The notes: generated from the sequence alone by a model not told the origin. A stretch of 64,000 bases of DNA from Hyphomicrobiales bacterium (GCA_900470095.1 UBZM01000013.1:121070-185069); one strand, 5' to 3'; shown: positions 9,083-17,509, counted from the stretch's first letter. Numbers and translations: made by a program.

Positions 9083-9904
9083 TCAGCCCGCGAGGGCCTT
9101 TGACACCGATTGAACCGCCTGCATGGCGATCATGTCGATGGTGTTCGCACAAGGCGCGTCGCGGTCAGCCTCATCGACGAAATCGGAGCAGATGATCTCG
9201 CCGCTGCGCAAATCAGTCCCGCACCAGGAAAAGCGCTGGCCGGTCGACATCGGATGGACCGCGATATCGAGCGCGTAAGTCTCGTCCGGGTGCAGGAGGA
9301 GTTTGCTGATCGCGGTCGCGGCGGCTTTGCGCTCGGCTGACGGCATCGCGAACAGCCTGAAGCCGGCTGCGACGAGTCGCTTCATGATGGTTTCGATGAA
9401 CAGGTCGCCATGAGTTGCCGCAAGTCGGGCCGCTCGGTCCGTCAGGTTCTTGATGATGATTGTCGGCAGGGTGGTGCCGGTGGTCGTGGCCCTCCCCGTA
9501 TCGGCAGCGGAGGCCGGTCGCGTGGACCCATTCCCTGACGGCCGCCATGCAAACGACGGAACGTAGCTGCCCGGCGGCATCGCGATTCTGACGGGAGCGC
9601 TCGCTCCCGCAGTCTCGTAATAGGTCGCAAGAGCCGAGCGCAGGCGTGTCGCTTCGATCCGAACGATCGGGTCGGTGCCAGGGTCGAAGCTGTCGTCGCG
9701 GCCGAAAACGTCGACGCCGATCGAATAGGCTTTGATACGGTCGGAATGGCCGGCAACGGTTTGCGTGACGACAAAGGAGAGGAAGCGCCGGTTGCGCTCG
9801 GAAAGGCGCAAGGTCTCATGCGCCAGCAGAGTCTCCAAGGCTGCAAGGATGAGTTGGGGAGGAGGATTCCCGTCATGCAGCCTTGCAATGCGCCCGCCCA
9901 TCAC
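9083..9904 (-). CDS. Orphan adenylate-cyclase-type N-terminal domain protein, no cyclase domain
   Basis: 273 residues. Residues ~17-115 match, by eye, the domain found at the N-terminus of many alphaproteobacterial adenylate/guanylate cyclases: NRRFLSFVV, IKAYSIGVDVFGRDDSFDP, PIVRIEATRLRSAL, YYE, and PPGSYVPSF. The C-terminal part (from about TLPTIIIKNLTD) resembles a degenerate TolB-N-like segment that follows this domain in such proteins, ending AVQSVSKALAG. There is no catalytic cyclase domain. It is likely a cytoplasmic sensory or regulatory protein. Two adjacent ATGs (9904, 9901) are possible starts. It is transcribed toward the arylsulfatase gene with ~150 bases between. Confidence 0.7.
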   Translation of the reverse strand: MMGGRIARLHDGNPPPQLILAALETLLAHETLRLSERNRRFLSFVVTQTVAGHSDRIKAYSIGVDVFGRDDSFDPGTDPIVRIEATRLRSALATYYETAGASAPVRIAMPPGSYVPSFAWRPSGNGSTRPASAADTGRATTTGTTLPTIIIKNLTDRAARLAATHGDLFIETIMKRLVAAGFRLFAMPSAERKAAATAISKLLLHPDETYALDIAVHPMSTGQRFSWCGTDLRSGEIICSDFVDEADRDAPCANTIDMIAMQAVQSVSKALAG

Positions 9905-10028
9905 TCGCCTCGACAGCTAGGACTGAAGAAAACCCGCAATTAGCTCTAGAAAGCGCGATGATGCCTCGCGAACGAAAATGGAGCAAGGCAGTATTCGATG
10001 AATTCCGGCAGAATCCGAGTTAGCTCCC

Positions 10029-10280
10029 TTAAGAAAGAGCTAGCCGGATCAAGATATCTTGTTCTGTCGCGGAGACGAGCGCGTCGTATTCCCTGGCTCG
10101 CGCCGGGCCCACCGGCAGCGTCGATTTCGTCCAGTAGGCCTCGGCCTCGCAGGCCGCCTCATAAGCCTCGCACAGCTCGGCAAAGCCGGGATCCCGGGCG
10201 AATTTTTCCCGCAGCTGCGCGCGCCGTTCCGGCCAGCGCAGCAACAGCCTCGTCAGTCCACGCTTTTGCGCCTGCTCCAT
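10029..10280 (-). CDS. Small uncharacterised protein, 83 aa
   Basis: Short charged, alanine- and arginine-rich protein beginning MEQAQKRGLTRLLLRWPE, predicted mostly helical, with no signal peptide or membrane segment. The ATG at 10280 has GGAGG six to ten bases upstream, which supports this start over in-frame codons further up. I do not recognise the family. A GTAAC-type motif (10369-10379) lies about 90 bases upstream. The 3' end overlaps a small dyad TAGCTC-N10-GAGCTA at 10021-10042. Confidence 0.6.
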   Translation of the reverse strand: MEQAQKRGLTRLLLRWPERRAQLREKFARDPGFAELCEAYEAACEAEAYWTKSTLPVGPARAREYDALVSATEQDILIRLALS

Positions 10281-10362
10281 GGCAGCCTCCGGCCGAAGCA
10301 CTGAGGGTCCGCATCTGCGGGGCATACTGCCAGCGTGACGCGGTTTTGCGCGCCTGGAACTG

Positions 10363-10384
10363 TTGCCTGTAACGGTAACGGCAA
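10363..10384. promoter_or_regulatory. GTAAC tandem inside TTGCC-N12-GGCAA dyad (copy C)
   Basis: GTAACGGTAAC (10369-10379) is a direct repeat, unlike the palindromes at 1714 and 9042, and is framed by the perfect arms TTGCC and GGCAA. On the - strand it shares CCGTTACAGG with copy A. It lies 89-99 bases upstream of the small gene at 10280. Confidence 0.4.
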
Positions 10385-10432
10385 AGGCAAAGGCGGTGGA
10401 TAGGCTGCGCCTATTCGGCCGGAGGGCAGAAA

Positions 10433-10457
10433 CCCGCGCCGCTCCGCGCGGCGCGGG
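10433..10457 (-). terminator. GC-rich hairpin after the M20 gene
   Basis: Perfect ten-base stem CCCGCGCCGC / GCGGCGCGGG with a five-base loop, about 20 bases past the stop of the amidohydrolase gene. On the - strand it is followed by GGTTTCTG, a weak U tract. Confidence 0.6.
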
Positions 10458-10475
10458 ATATGGGCTTGCGTAGCT

Positions 10476-11690
10476 TCAGGCCGCGGCTGCCCGCAGATCC
10501 TCGCCGAGTTCTTCGCTGACGATGTTCACCCAGTAGCGAATGCCGTCGGGAATGATCTCGTCGTTGAAGTCGAAGAGCGGCGTATGAAGTCCCTTGAAGG
10601 AGCCGTCCGCCTCGACGCCATTGCCGATGCGCATGAAGGCGCCCGGCTTGATCTGCATCATTTCGGCGAAATCCTCCGCTCCGGTTCCCGGCCGGATCGC
10701 GCCATTGACATTGGTGGCGCCGACCGAAGCGGACGCAGCGGCCACTGCGACTGCGACCTGATCCGGCTGGTTCCGCAAGGCGCTTGGTCCGCGCCGATAG
10801 GAGGCCTCCGCGGTGCAGCCCCAGGCTTGCGCGGTTGCCGCGGCAAGTTCGGCAATCCGTCGCTCGACCAGATCGCGGATTTCCGGCGCGTAGGTGCGCG
10901 CCGTGCCGCCGATGACGAGCTCTGCCGGGATGACATTGCTGGCTTCCGCCGAGCCGGCATGGACATAGCCGACGCTGATCACGGCGGTGTCGAGCGGCGC
11001 GACATTGCGCCCGATGATGCCCTGCAATCCGAGCACGAAATGGGCCTGGGCATAGGTGATGTCGGTCGAGAGGTGAGGCTGGGAGCCGCCATGCCCGCCG
11101 ACACCGCGGAAAATCACCTGCCAGCTATCGGCCGCAGCCAGCATCGGGCCATTGCACGTGCCGAAGGACGAGGCCGCCATGCCGGGTGAGTTATGCAGGC
11201 CGTAGATCGCATCGCAGGGGAAGCGCGCGAACAGCCCGTCCTTCAGCATGGCGAGCGCTCCGCCGCGCCCTTCCTCCGCTGGCTGGAAGATCAGATTCAC
11301 ACTCCCGGCGAAATCGGGGTTCTCGGCGAGGTAGCGCGCCGCGCCGAGCAGCATGGTCGTGTGCCCGTCATGGCCGCAGGCGTGCATGCGGCCTGGATTC
11401 TGCGAGGCATAGGGCAACCCCGTCTCCTCGATAAGCGCAAGCGCGTCCATATCGGCGCGCAGTCCGATCGCGCCCTGGCCTGGCCGGCGGCCACGGATGA
11501 CGCCGACCACGCCGGTCCCGCCAACACCTTCGGTCACCTCGACGCCCCATTCCCGGAGTTTGCCCGCAACCAGAGCGGCCGTGCGGTGTTCTTCCAGGCC
11601 GAGTTCCGGATGGGCATGGATGTCCCGCCGGATCGCCGTGAACTCAGCGTGATGCTGGTCGAGCCAGATATCGAACCGCGTCTTCGTCAT
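10476..11690 (-). CDS. M20-family amidohydrolase (hippurate/N-acyl-amino-acid hydrolase type)
   Basis: A 404-residue M20D-type metallopeptidase. The zinc-binding signature HACGHDGHTTMLLGAAR and the HPELGLEEHRTA segment are clear, as are FQPAEEGRGGALAM and GTGAEDFAEM. Such enzymes remove acyl groups from amino acids or indole conjugates in the cytoplasm; the substrate cannot be told from sequence. The start at 11690 (MTKTRFDIWLDQHH) was chosen because homologues begin just before this point; a longer in-frame version from 11819 has an unconvincing leader. It is divergent from hemN, sharing a 311-base intergenic region. Confidence 0.88.
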   Translation of the reverse strand: MTKTRFDIWLDQHHAEFTAIRRDIHAHPELGLEEHRTAALVAGKLREWGVEVTEGVGGTGVVGVIRGRRPGQGAIGLRADMDALALIEETGLPYASQNPGRMHACGHDGHTTMLLGAARYLAENPDFAGSVNLIFQPAEEGRGGALAMLKDGLFARFPCDAIYGLHNSPGMAASSFGTCNGPMLAAADSWQVIFRGVGGHGGSQPHLSTDITYAQAHFVLGLQGIIGRNVAPLDTAVISVGYVHAGSAEASNVIPAELVIGGTARTYAPEIRDLVERRIAELAAATAQAWGCTAEASYRRGPSALRNQPDQVAVAVAAASASVGATNVNGAIRPGTGAEDFAEMMQIKPGAFMRIGNGVEADGSFKGLHTPLFDFNDEIIPDGIRYWVNIVSEELGEDLRAAAA

Positions 11691-12001
11691 GTGTGGTCTG
11701 TTCCCCATTTTCGTGCACGCAACTGCCGCGGCAAGCGCAGGGCCCGCCTCGACAGCCGCCTGCGACGACAGCGCAGGCCGCGCATGGCGTATTCCAGGAG
11801 AGGAGCCCGTGCTTGGCAAGAGCGCTGAGCGATGGTCGGAACTGCGTTGGGAGCCATGTCAGTCACCTGCAAGGCCCAGTCCTCTCAAGTCGGTAAGCCA
11901 CGTCAACCGGGGCGGCATTTGTCCTGGATCAAGGATCGCCCGCGGGGGCGCGCTAGACACGGGCCATGGAAATCGACTCTCGCAAGACAGGGATACGGGG
12001 C
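11691..12001. other. Intergenic region between M20 gene and hemN
   Basis: About 310 bases with no convincing gene. It serves as a divergent promoter region and holds one recognisable element, the Crp/Fnr-type box at 11920-11933. Confidence 0.6.
11920..11933 (+). promoter_or_regulatory. Crp/Fnr-type box upstream of hemN
   Basis: TTGTCCTGGATCAA fits TTGAY-N4-RTCAA with one weak position in the left half. It ends 68 bases before the chosen hemN ATG. If centred at -41.5, transcription would start near 11968. Oxygen-independent hemN genes in alphaproteobacteria are commonly controlled by FnrL or FixK. Confidence 0.6.
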
Positions 12002-13351
12002 ATGACCGATGTCCGGGCGCGGTATTTCGACGAGCGCCTGCCGCGCTACACCAGCTACCCGACTGCGCCACATTTCACGGGCGAGATCGGTGCGGAAAGC
12101 TATGGCGATTGGCTGCGGACGCTGAGGCCCGGAACGAAGGCCTCGCTCTATCTCCACATCCCGTTCTGCCGGTCGATGTGCTGGTATTGCGGCTGTCACA
12201 CCACAGTTGCCCTGCGTGACCAGCCGATCGTCGATTATCTCGCAGTCCTGCGCCGCGAGATCGCGCTCGTTGCCGATCGACTCGCTGCGCCACTCAAGGT
12301 CCAGCATGTCCATTTCGGCGGTGGCACACCGACGATCATCGCACCGGACGATTTCGTCCGTCTGGTCGCGTTGCTGCGGCAGCGCTTCGCCATCGACGCG
12401 TCGGCCGAGATCGCCGTCGAGATCGACCCCCGCAGGCTGACAAGCGCGGTGACCGAGGCGCTGGCTGCATCAGGCGTCAACCGGGCGAGCCTCGGCGTAC
12501 AGAGCTTCGATCCGGTCGTGCAGAAGGCGATCAACCGCATCCAGAGCGTCGAGCAGACGGCAAGCGTCGTCGCCGGGCTCAGAGCTGCAGGCATCCGCGG
12601 CTTGAATCTCGACCTGATCTACGGCCTGCCGAAGCAGACCGTCCGATCCTGCATCGAGACGGTCGAACGCTGCGTCGCGTTGCGGCCGGACCGCTTCTCG
12701 GTCTTCGGCTATGCGCATGTGCCCGACTTCAAGAAACATCAGCGCAGGATCGACGAGGAGGATTTGTCCGACGGCTTGGAACGCCATGAGCAGGCTGAGG
12801 CCATGGCCCAGGCGCTGGTCGCCGCCGGCTATATCCGCATCGGCCTCGATCATTTTGCCCTGCCGGACGATACCATGGGGCAGGCGGGGGCAGATGGCGT
12901 GCTGCACCGCAATTTCCAGGGCTACACGACCGACGGTGCCGAGGCACTGATCGGTTTCGGTGCCTCGGCGATCGGTCGCCTGCCCGCCGGCTATGTCCAG
13001 AACGAGGTCGTCATCGGCCGCTATGCCGAGCGGGTGCTGTTCGGGGAGTTGGCCACGGCCAAAGGCGTCCGGCTCAGTGCTGACGACCGGCTTCGCGCTG
13101 AGTTGATCGAGCGCCTGATGTGCGATCTCACGGTCGATATCGGCGCCGTCTGCGCCAGGCACAAGGCGAATCCAGAGGATCTGGCACCGTCCTTGCCGCG
13201 GCTGAGGGCGCTGGCGCAGGACGGGGTCATTCACTTCGATGGCAGCCGCGTGCTGATGCCTGAGGACTCGCGTCTGCTGGTTCGCAAGGTGGCCTCGGTC
13301 TTCGATGCCTATCTCGCCCAGCCGGGGTGCAGCTACAGCCGCTCCGTCTGA
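12002..13351 (+). CDS. hemN: Oxygen-independent coproporphyrinogen III oxidase
   Basis: A 449-residue radical SAM enzyme that decarboxylates coproporphyrinogen III to protoporphyrinogen IX in low-oxygen heme synthesis. The RYTSYPTAPHF start is typical of HemN. The cluster-binding motif is CRSMCWYCGC (Cys56, Cys60, Cys63), and VHFGGGTPT, NRASLGVQSFD and LNLDLIYGLPKQT are standard. The start at 12002 was chosen over an ATG at 11966 because it fits the family N-terminus and a transcription start near 11968 set by the upstream Fnr-type box. It is a single gene. The nearest Crp/Fnr gene in the window is at 17687. Confidence 0.95.
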   Translation: MTDVRARYFDERLPRYTSYPTAPHFTGEIGAESYGDWLRTLRPGTKASLYLHIPFCRSMCWYCGCHTTVALRDQPIVDYLAVLRREIALVADRLAAPLKVQHVHFGGGTPTIIAPDDFVRLVALLRQRFAIDASAEIAVEIDPRRLTSAVTEALAASGVNRASLGVQSFDPVVQKAINRIQSVEQTASVVAGLRAAGIRGLNLDLIYGLPKQTVRSCIETVERCVALRPDRFSVFGYAHVPDFKKHQRRIDEEDLSDGLERHEQAEAMAQALVAAGYIRIGLDHFALPDDTMGQAGADGVLHRNFQGYTTDGAEALIGFGASAIGRLPAGYVQNEVVIGRYAERVLFGELATAKGVRLSADDRLRAELIERLMCDLTVDIGAVCARHKANPEDLAPSLPRLRALAQDGVIHFDGSRVLMPEDSRLLVRKVASVFDAYLAQPGCSYSRSV

Positions 13352-13407
13352 GCGCGGTTGCACCCAATGTCTCGGCGACGCAGCGCAGTGCCGAGAATGC
13401 GTCGCGT

Positions 13408-14331
13408 TCACGATATCGGAGAAGCCTGGGCGACCGCTGTCTCCCAATAGGGTGGATCCCCGAAGCTCTGGCGCAGATGTTCCGTCAAGGCGCGTACCTT
13501 GACGGAGGCTGCGCGTTCGCGGGGATGGGCGACGTGGACTTCCGCGCCTTCGGCCTCGATCCCGACATCGACGATCTGCAGGTCGCCGCGTGCAACCTGC
13601 TCATGGATCACAAAGGTCGGCAGCAAGGTGATGCCAAGCCCTGCCAGGGCGGCGTCGCGCATCATCAGCCCGTTATTGACACGCACGGCCGGCCGCGCCC
13701 GCACCACCACTGCACCACTCTCGCTGTGAAACCGCCAGTCCGAGTCCCGGTTCATGTAGAGGATCGCACGATGCTGCCTGAGTTCGATCAGCGTCCCCGG
13801 TCTCCCACACGCATCCAGATAGGCAGGCGAGGCGACGAGGACGCGGCGGCTGCTCGCAATATGCCGCGCGACAAGTCGCGTGTCGTGAATGGGGCCATGG
13901 CGGATGACGGCATCGTAGCCATCCGCCGCCGCATCGACGAAGCGATCCTCCAGCTCCAGTGCCAGCTCGATCTTGGGGTTGGCCGCCAGGAAGGAAAAGA
14001 TCGCCGGGCCGAGATGCAGGACCCCGAAGCTGACTGGGCCGGAAATCCGCAGTGGTCCAACCAGCTCGCTTCGCCGTTCGGCGAGCTCTGCGACGGCCTC
14101 CTCGGCCTCACGCAACAAGCGCCTGCCGCGCTCCAGGAAGGCGATGCCGCCTTCGGTCAGCGACAGCTTGCGGGTGGTTCGCTGCACGAGCCGCGTGCCG
14201 ACCAGCCGCTCCAGCTCCGCCAGCCGCTCGCTGACCACGGATTTGGCCAGCCCCATGCGCTGGGCCGCAGCGGTGATCGATCCGGCTTCCGCGACCCTCA
14301 CGAAGGCAGCGACTCCGTCGAGCTTCATCAT
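13408..14331 (-). CDS. LysR-family transcriptional regulator
   Basis: A 307-residue LTTR. The N-terminal winged helix MKLDGVAAFVRVAEAGSIT ... RMGLAKSVVSERLAELE spans about residues 2-60, followed by the effector-binding domain (GPLRISGPVSFG onwards). The adjacent ATGs at 14331 and 14328 are both possible. It is divergent from an exported alpha/beta hydrolase at 14459, which is the likely target. A GCCAG-N9-CTGGC dyad lies between the two genes. The effector is unknown. Confidence 0.92.
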   Translation of the reverse strand: MMKLDGVAAFVRVAEAGSITAAAQRMGLAKSVVSERLAELERLVGTRLVQRTTRKLSLTEGGIAFLERGRRLLREAEEAVAELAERRSELVGPLRISGPVSFGVLHLGPAIFSFLAANPKIELALELEDRFVDAAADGYDAVIRHGPIHDTRLVARHIASSRRVLVASPAYLDACGRPGTLIELRQHRAILYMNRDSDWRFHSESGAVVVRARPAVRVNNGLMMRDAALAGLGITLLPTFVIHEQVARGDLQIVDVGIEAEGAEVHVAHPRERAASVKVRALTEHLRQSFGDPPYWETAVAQASPIS

Positions 14332-14349
14332 TGTTCGCTCTTTCCGGAA

Positions 14350-14368
14350 GCCAGTTTCGCTTTCTGGC
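14350..14368. promoter_or_regulatory. Candidate LysR operator GCCAG-N9-CTGGC
   Basis: Perfect five-base arms separated by nine bases in the 127-base divergent region, 19 bases from the LysR start and about 90 from the hydrolase start. Position and symmetry suit an LTTR site; it lacks an obvious T-N11-A core. Confidence 0.35.
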
Positions 14369-14458
14369 GGCTACTCCAGACAATGGCGCAGCGCCATCAT
14401 CTCGTCGAGAGCAAGGCCGTGCCCTGGAGTGCCCGGCCAGACATGAGGAGAGATCGCG

Positions 14459-15379
14459 ATGCTTCGCTTGCTGGCCGCCGCTACCGGCGCCCTTCTCTTC
14501 GCCGCCCCTGCGCTGGCGCAGATTGTCCCGTTTCCGGCGGGTTTCCGCACGCAGGAAATCCCGACCAACGGCACGACGTTGCACGTTCGAGTCGGCGGAC
14601 AGGGGCCGGCGGTCGTCCTGCTGCACGGCTATGGTGAAACCGGTGACATGTGGGGCGAGATGGCGGCCGATCTCGCGCGGGACCGGACCGTGATCGTTCC
14701 CGACCTGCGTGGCATGGGCCTTTCGGCCATCCCCGAGAAGGGCTTCGACAAGAAAAACCAGGCTGCCGACATTGCCGGCGTTCTCGATGCGCTGAAGGTG
14801 GACCGGGCGGAGCTGGTGACCCATGACATCGGCAACATGGTCGGCTTTGCTCTTGCGGCCGGGTATCGCGATCGCGTGACGAAATTCGTGTTGATCGATG
14901 CCCCCTTGCCGGGCGTCGGCCCCTGGGACGAGATCCTGAAGAACCCGCTGCTCTGGCACTTTCGCTTCGGTGGCCCGGACATGGAGCGGCTCGTTGCCGG
15001 CCGCGAGCGCATCTATCTGGATCGCTTTTGGAATGAATTCTCGGCGACCCCCAGCCGATTCAGCGAAGCTGCGCGAGAGCATTATGCGGCGCTCTACGCC
15101 AGGCCGGGGGCGATGCGCGCGGGCTTTGCCCAGTTCGCGGCTTTCGATCAGGACGCTGTCGACAACAAGGCCTTCCTGGCCAAGGGCAAGCTGACGATCC
15201 CTGTGCTTGCGATTGGGGGTGAGAAATCCTTCGGACTGGGCATGGCCGCGGTCATGAAGTTTGCGGCGGAGAACGTCCAGGGCGCTGTTGTGCCCGGTAG
15301 CGGACATTGGATCATGGAGGAGAATCCTGCGGCGACCATCGCTCTGGTCCGCAGCTTCCTGGATGCCGGGCGGCCATGA
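14459..15379 (+). CDS. Exported alpha/beta hydrolase (epoxide hydrolase / dehalogenase type)
   Basis: A 306-residue protein with a signal peptide (MLRLLAAATGALLFAAPALAQ). The oxyanion segment LLHGYGETGDMW is at about residues 57-68. The nucleophile elbow THDIGNMVG carries Asp rather than Ser, as in epoxide hydrolases and haloalkane dehalogenases, and the catalytic His is in PGSGHWIMEE. The location is periplasmic. GAGGAG precedes the ATG by eight to nine bases. It is divergent from the LysR gene, so probably induced by that regulator. The substrate is unknown. Confidence 0.88.
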   Translation: MLRLLAAATGALLFAAPALAQIVPFPAGFRTQEIPTNGTTLHVRVGGQGPAVVLLHGYGETGDMWGEMAADLARDRTVIVPDLRGMGLSAIPEKGFDKKNQAADIAGVLDALKVDRAELVTHDIGNMVGFALAAGYRDRVTKFVLIDAPLPGVGPWDEILKNPLLWHFRFGGPDMERLVAGRERIYLDRFWNEFSATPSRFSEAAREHYAALYARPGAMRAGFAQFAAFDQDAVDNKAFLAKGKLTIPVLAIGGEKSFGLGMAAVMKFAAENVQGAVVPGSGHWIMEENPAATIALVRSFLDAGRP

Positions 15380-15872
15380 GAGCGGCGGCCCGTTCGCGTC
15401 GGAGCGCCGCTGCCGTCGACCGGATCACGCGTCGCCGCCACCTGTACGCTCCCTGAATCGGCGGCCCGATCTGCCGAGGCGGGGGCCCTTCTGTCCAATC
15501 AGGTCGAGCGCTGGCGGCGACGGTCCACTGAGCAAGAGTGTGCATCTGCTCGGCGACGGCCAGTCAGGCCGATCATTCGCGAATCAAAATCGAGAGAATC
15601 TCGACCGTGGCAGTGCGCCAGGCCGGCGCCGTCCAGCCTTCCCCGGCGATTGTCGGGCGCTGCGTCGGGCGGGGGCGCAGCAGACCTTTGTGGCGCGGCC
15701 TGCAAGGTGCTGCTGCCACGGGAGGAGGAGCAATTCGTCGGAAGGTGTAGGGAGCCTACTGCTCCGGGCGATCCGCCTATAGGCTTCATCCGAACGAGGC
15801 GCGCCCTATTCCCATCGTTCCGGTTCCGCTTTTGCAAGCTAGCGTTCTGCCGGAGCAGGGAAGGGGAGCGCC
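15380..15872. other. Intergenic stretch without a recognisable gene
   Basis: About 490 bases. Both strands have only short open frames with arginine/serine-rich translations and no usable ribosome-binding sites. No tRNA-like fold, repeat or strong dyad was seen. It may contain the promoter of the two-gene amino-sugar module that follows. Confidence 0.5.
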
Positions 15873-16388
15873 ATGCCCATCATCGACGTGGACTTCGGTG
15901 ATGATGTCGTCGTCAGCCACCCCGATCTCGTCAATCTCTATGGCTGTGCCATTGGCTCGGGCACGCGGATCGGCCCCTTCGTCGAAATCCAGCGCGGCAG
16001 CCGTATCGGCCGGCGCTGCAGGATCTCCTCACACTCCTTCATCTGTGAGGGGGTGGTGCTCGAGGACGAGGTCATGATCGCCCATGGCGTGATGTTCACC
16101 AATGACCGCATGCCGCGCGCGGTCAGGCCGGGGGGATCGCGAGAGGCGCAGGCCTGGGCCCAGGAGGCCACGGTCGTGCGTCGCGGGGCGTCGATCGGCT
16201 CGAATGCCACCATCGGCTGCGGGGTCGAGATCGGACCCTTCGCTGTGGTCAGCTGCGGCGCAGTCGTGATGCGCGATGTGCCGGCCCGCGCGGTGGTCGC
16301 CGGAGTACCGGCCTGCGTGATCGGCCATGCCGGAGCGAACGCCACTGCGCCCAGGTTGTTTGAAACCGTACTGGGGGAAACCTCATGA
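15873..16388 (+). CDS. Left-handed beta-helix (hexapeptide) acyltransferase, WbpD-like
   Basis: A 171-residue acyltransferase built of hexapeptide repeats (IGSGTRIGPFVEIQ, GSRIGRRCRISS, IGSNATIGCGVEIG) that form a left-handed beta-helix. MIAHGVMFTND contains the putative catalytic histidine, and the end VPARAVVAGVPACVIG is typical of sugar N-acetyltransferases of the WbpD/FdtC group, which acetylate an amino group on a nucleotide sugar. AAGGGGAG precedes the start. It overlaps the following aminotransferase by four bases (ATGA), so the two act together: the aminotransferase makes the amino sugar and this enzyme acetylates it. Confidence 0.88.
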   Translation: MPIIDVDFGDDVVVSHPDLVNLYGCAIGSGTRIGPFVEIQRGSRIGRRCRISSHSFICEGVVLEDEVMIAHGVMFTNDRMPRAVRPGGSREAQAWAQEATVVRRGASIGSNATIGCGVEIGPFAVVSCGAVVMRDVPARAVVAGVPACVIGHAGANATAPRLFETVLGETS

Positions 16389-17509
16389 TCCCATTTCTCG
16401 ATCTCAAGGCTCAGTTCAAGACGGTGCAGGAGCCGCTCGAGGCGGCCGTCCTCTCGGTCCTGCGCAGCGGCAACTATGTCCTGGGTGAACCGGTCGCGGC
16501 CTTCGAACGCGCATTCGCGGAATATTGCGGCGTCGGTGAAGCCGTGGCCGTGAGCAGCGGCACGGCAGCCCTGCACCTGGCCCTGCTCGCGGCCGGCGTC
16601 GAACCGGGGGACGAGGTGATCACGGTACCGATGACCTTCGTCGCAACGGTGGCCGCGATCCACTATGCGGGCGCGAAGGCGGTTCTGGTCGACGTTGATC
16701 CCAATAGCTTCACCATGTCGCCGGAAGCCTTCGAGGCCGCAATCACGCCGCTGACCCGTGCCGTCATGCCGGTCCATCTCCATGGCAGACTTGCCGATAT
16801 GGCGGCGATCGGCGCCATCGCCAATCGCTATGGCATCACCGTGATCGAAGATGCTTCCCAGGCCCATGGCGCAGAGCGCGATGGCATACGGGCGGGCGCC
16901 TTCGGCTCATATGGCTGCTTCAGCTTCTATCCCGGCAAGAATCTCGGGGCCTGCGGCGAGGGGGGCGCAGTGGTCACTCACGATTCCAAAGCCGCTCAGC
17001 TGCTGCGCAGCTTGCGCGACTGGGGGCAGGAGGGACGGTCCAATCACGTTAGACCCGGCTTCAATCTGCGCCTCGACGCGATCCAGGCCGTGGCGCTCCA
17101 GGTCAAGCTGCCCTATCTCGATGGCTGGACACAGAAGCGCAGACGGATTGCTGCGGCCTATGAGCGGCTGCTGGGGGACACTGAACTGCAGCTTCCTGCC
17201 CCGGCTCGGCGTGCGGAACACGTCTTCCACGTCTACGCGATCCAGAGTGAAGAGCGGGACAAGCTGCGGACGGAACTCGCCAAGGCGGGCGTTTCGACCG
17301 GCATCCACTATCCTCGCCCGGTTCATCTGCAGCCGGCCTATGCCGGGCTGGGTTACGAGCCTGGAGACTTCCCGGTCTCGGAGCGGCTGGCGCGGCGTTT
17401 TCTCTCGCTGCCGATCTTCCCGGAACTTGTCGCTCCCCAGTTGGCGCGGGTCGCTTCCGCTCTCATCCGGTGCTGCGAAGAGCGGCATGTCCACGCGGCC
17501 GATGCGTGA
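16385..17509 (+). CDS. DegT/DnrJ/EryC1/StrS-family sugar aminotransferase
   Basis: A 374-residue PLP enzyme that aminates keto-sugars on nucleotide carriers. The motifs visible are AVSSGTAALHLALLAAGV (cofactor phosphate binding), VIEDASQAHGAE (Asp that holds the pyridine ring), and CFSFYPGKNLGACGEGGA with the Schiff-base lysine. RPGFNLRLDAIQA and the C-terminal GIHYPRPVHLQPAY follow the family. It is coupled to the upstream acyltransferase. The other genes of a surface-glycan cluster (epimerase, dehydrogenase, glycosyltransferases) are missing nearby, so the keto-sugar must come from elsewhere. Confidence 0.9.
   Translation: MIPFLDLKAQFKTVQEPLEAAVLSVLRSGNYVLGEPVAAFERAFAEYCGVGEAVAVSSGTAALHLALLAAGVEPGDEVITVPMTFVATVAAIHYAGAKAVLVDVDPNSFTMSPEAFEAAITPLTRAVMPVHLHGRLADMAAIGAIANRYGITVIEDASQAHGAERDGIRAGAFGSYGCFSFYPGKNLGACGEGGAVVTHDSKAAQLLRSLRDWGQEGRSNHVRPGFNLRLDAIQAVALQVKLPYLDGWTQKRRRIAAAYERLLGDTELQLPAPARRAEHVFHVYAIQSEERDKLRTELAKAGVSTGIHYPRPVHLQPAYAGLGYEPGDFPVSERLARRFLSLPIFPELVAPQLARVASALIRCCEERHVHAADA

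Noticed and set aside
15380..15872. Small ORFs in the 490-base gap
   Set aside because: No Shine-Dalgarno, no known motif and codon content like the reverse frames of real genes.
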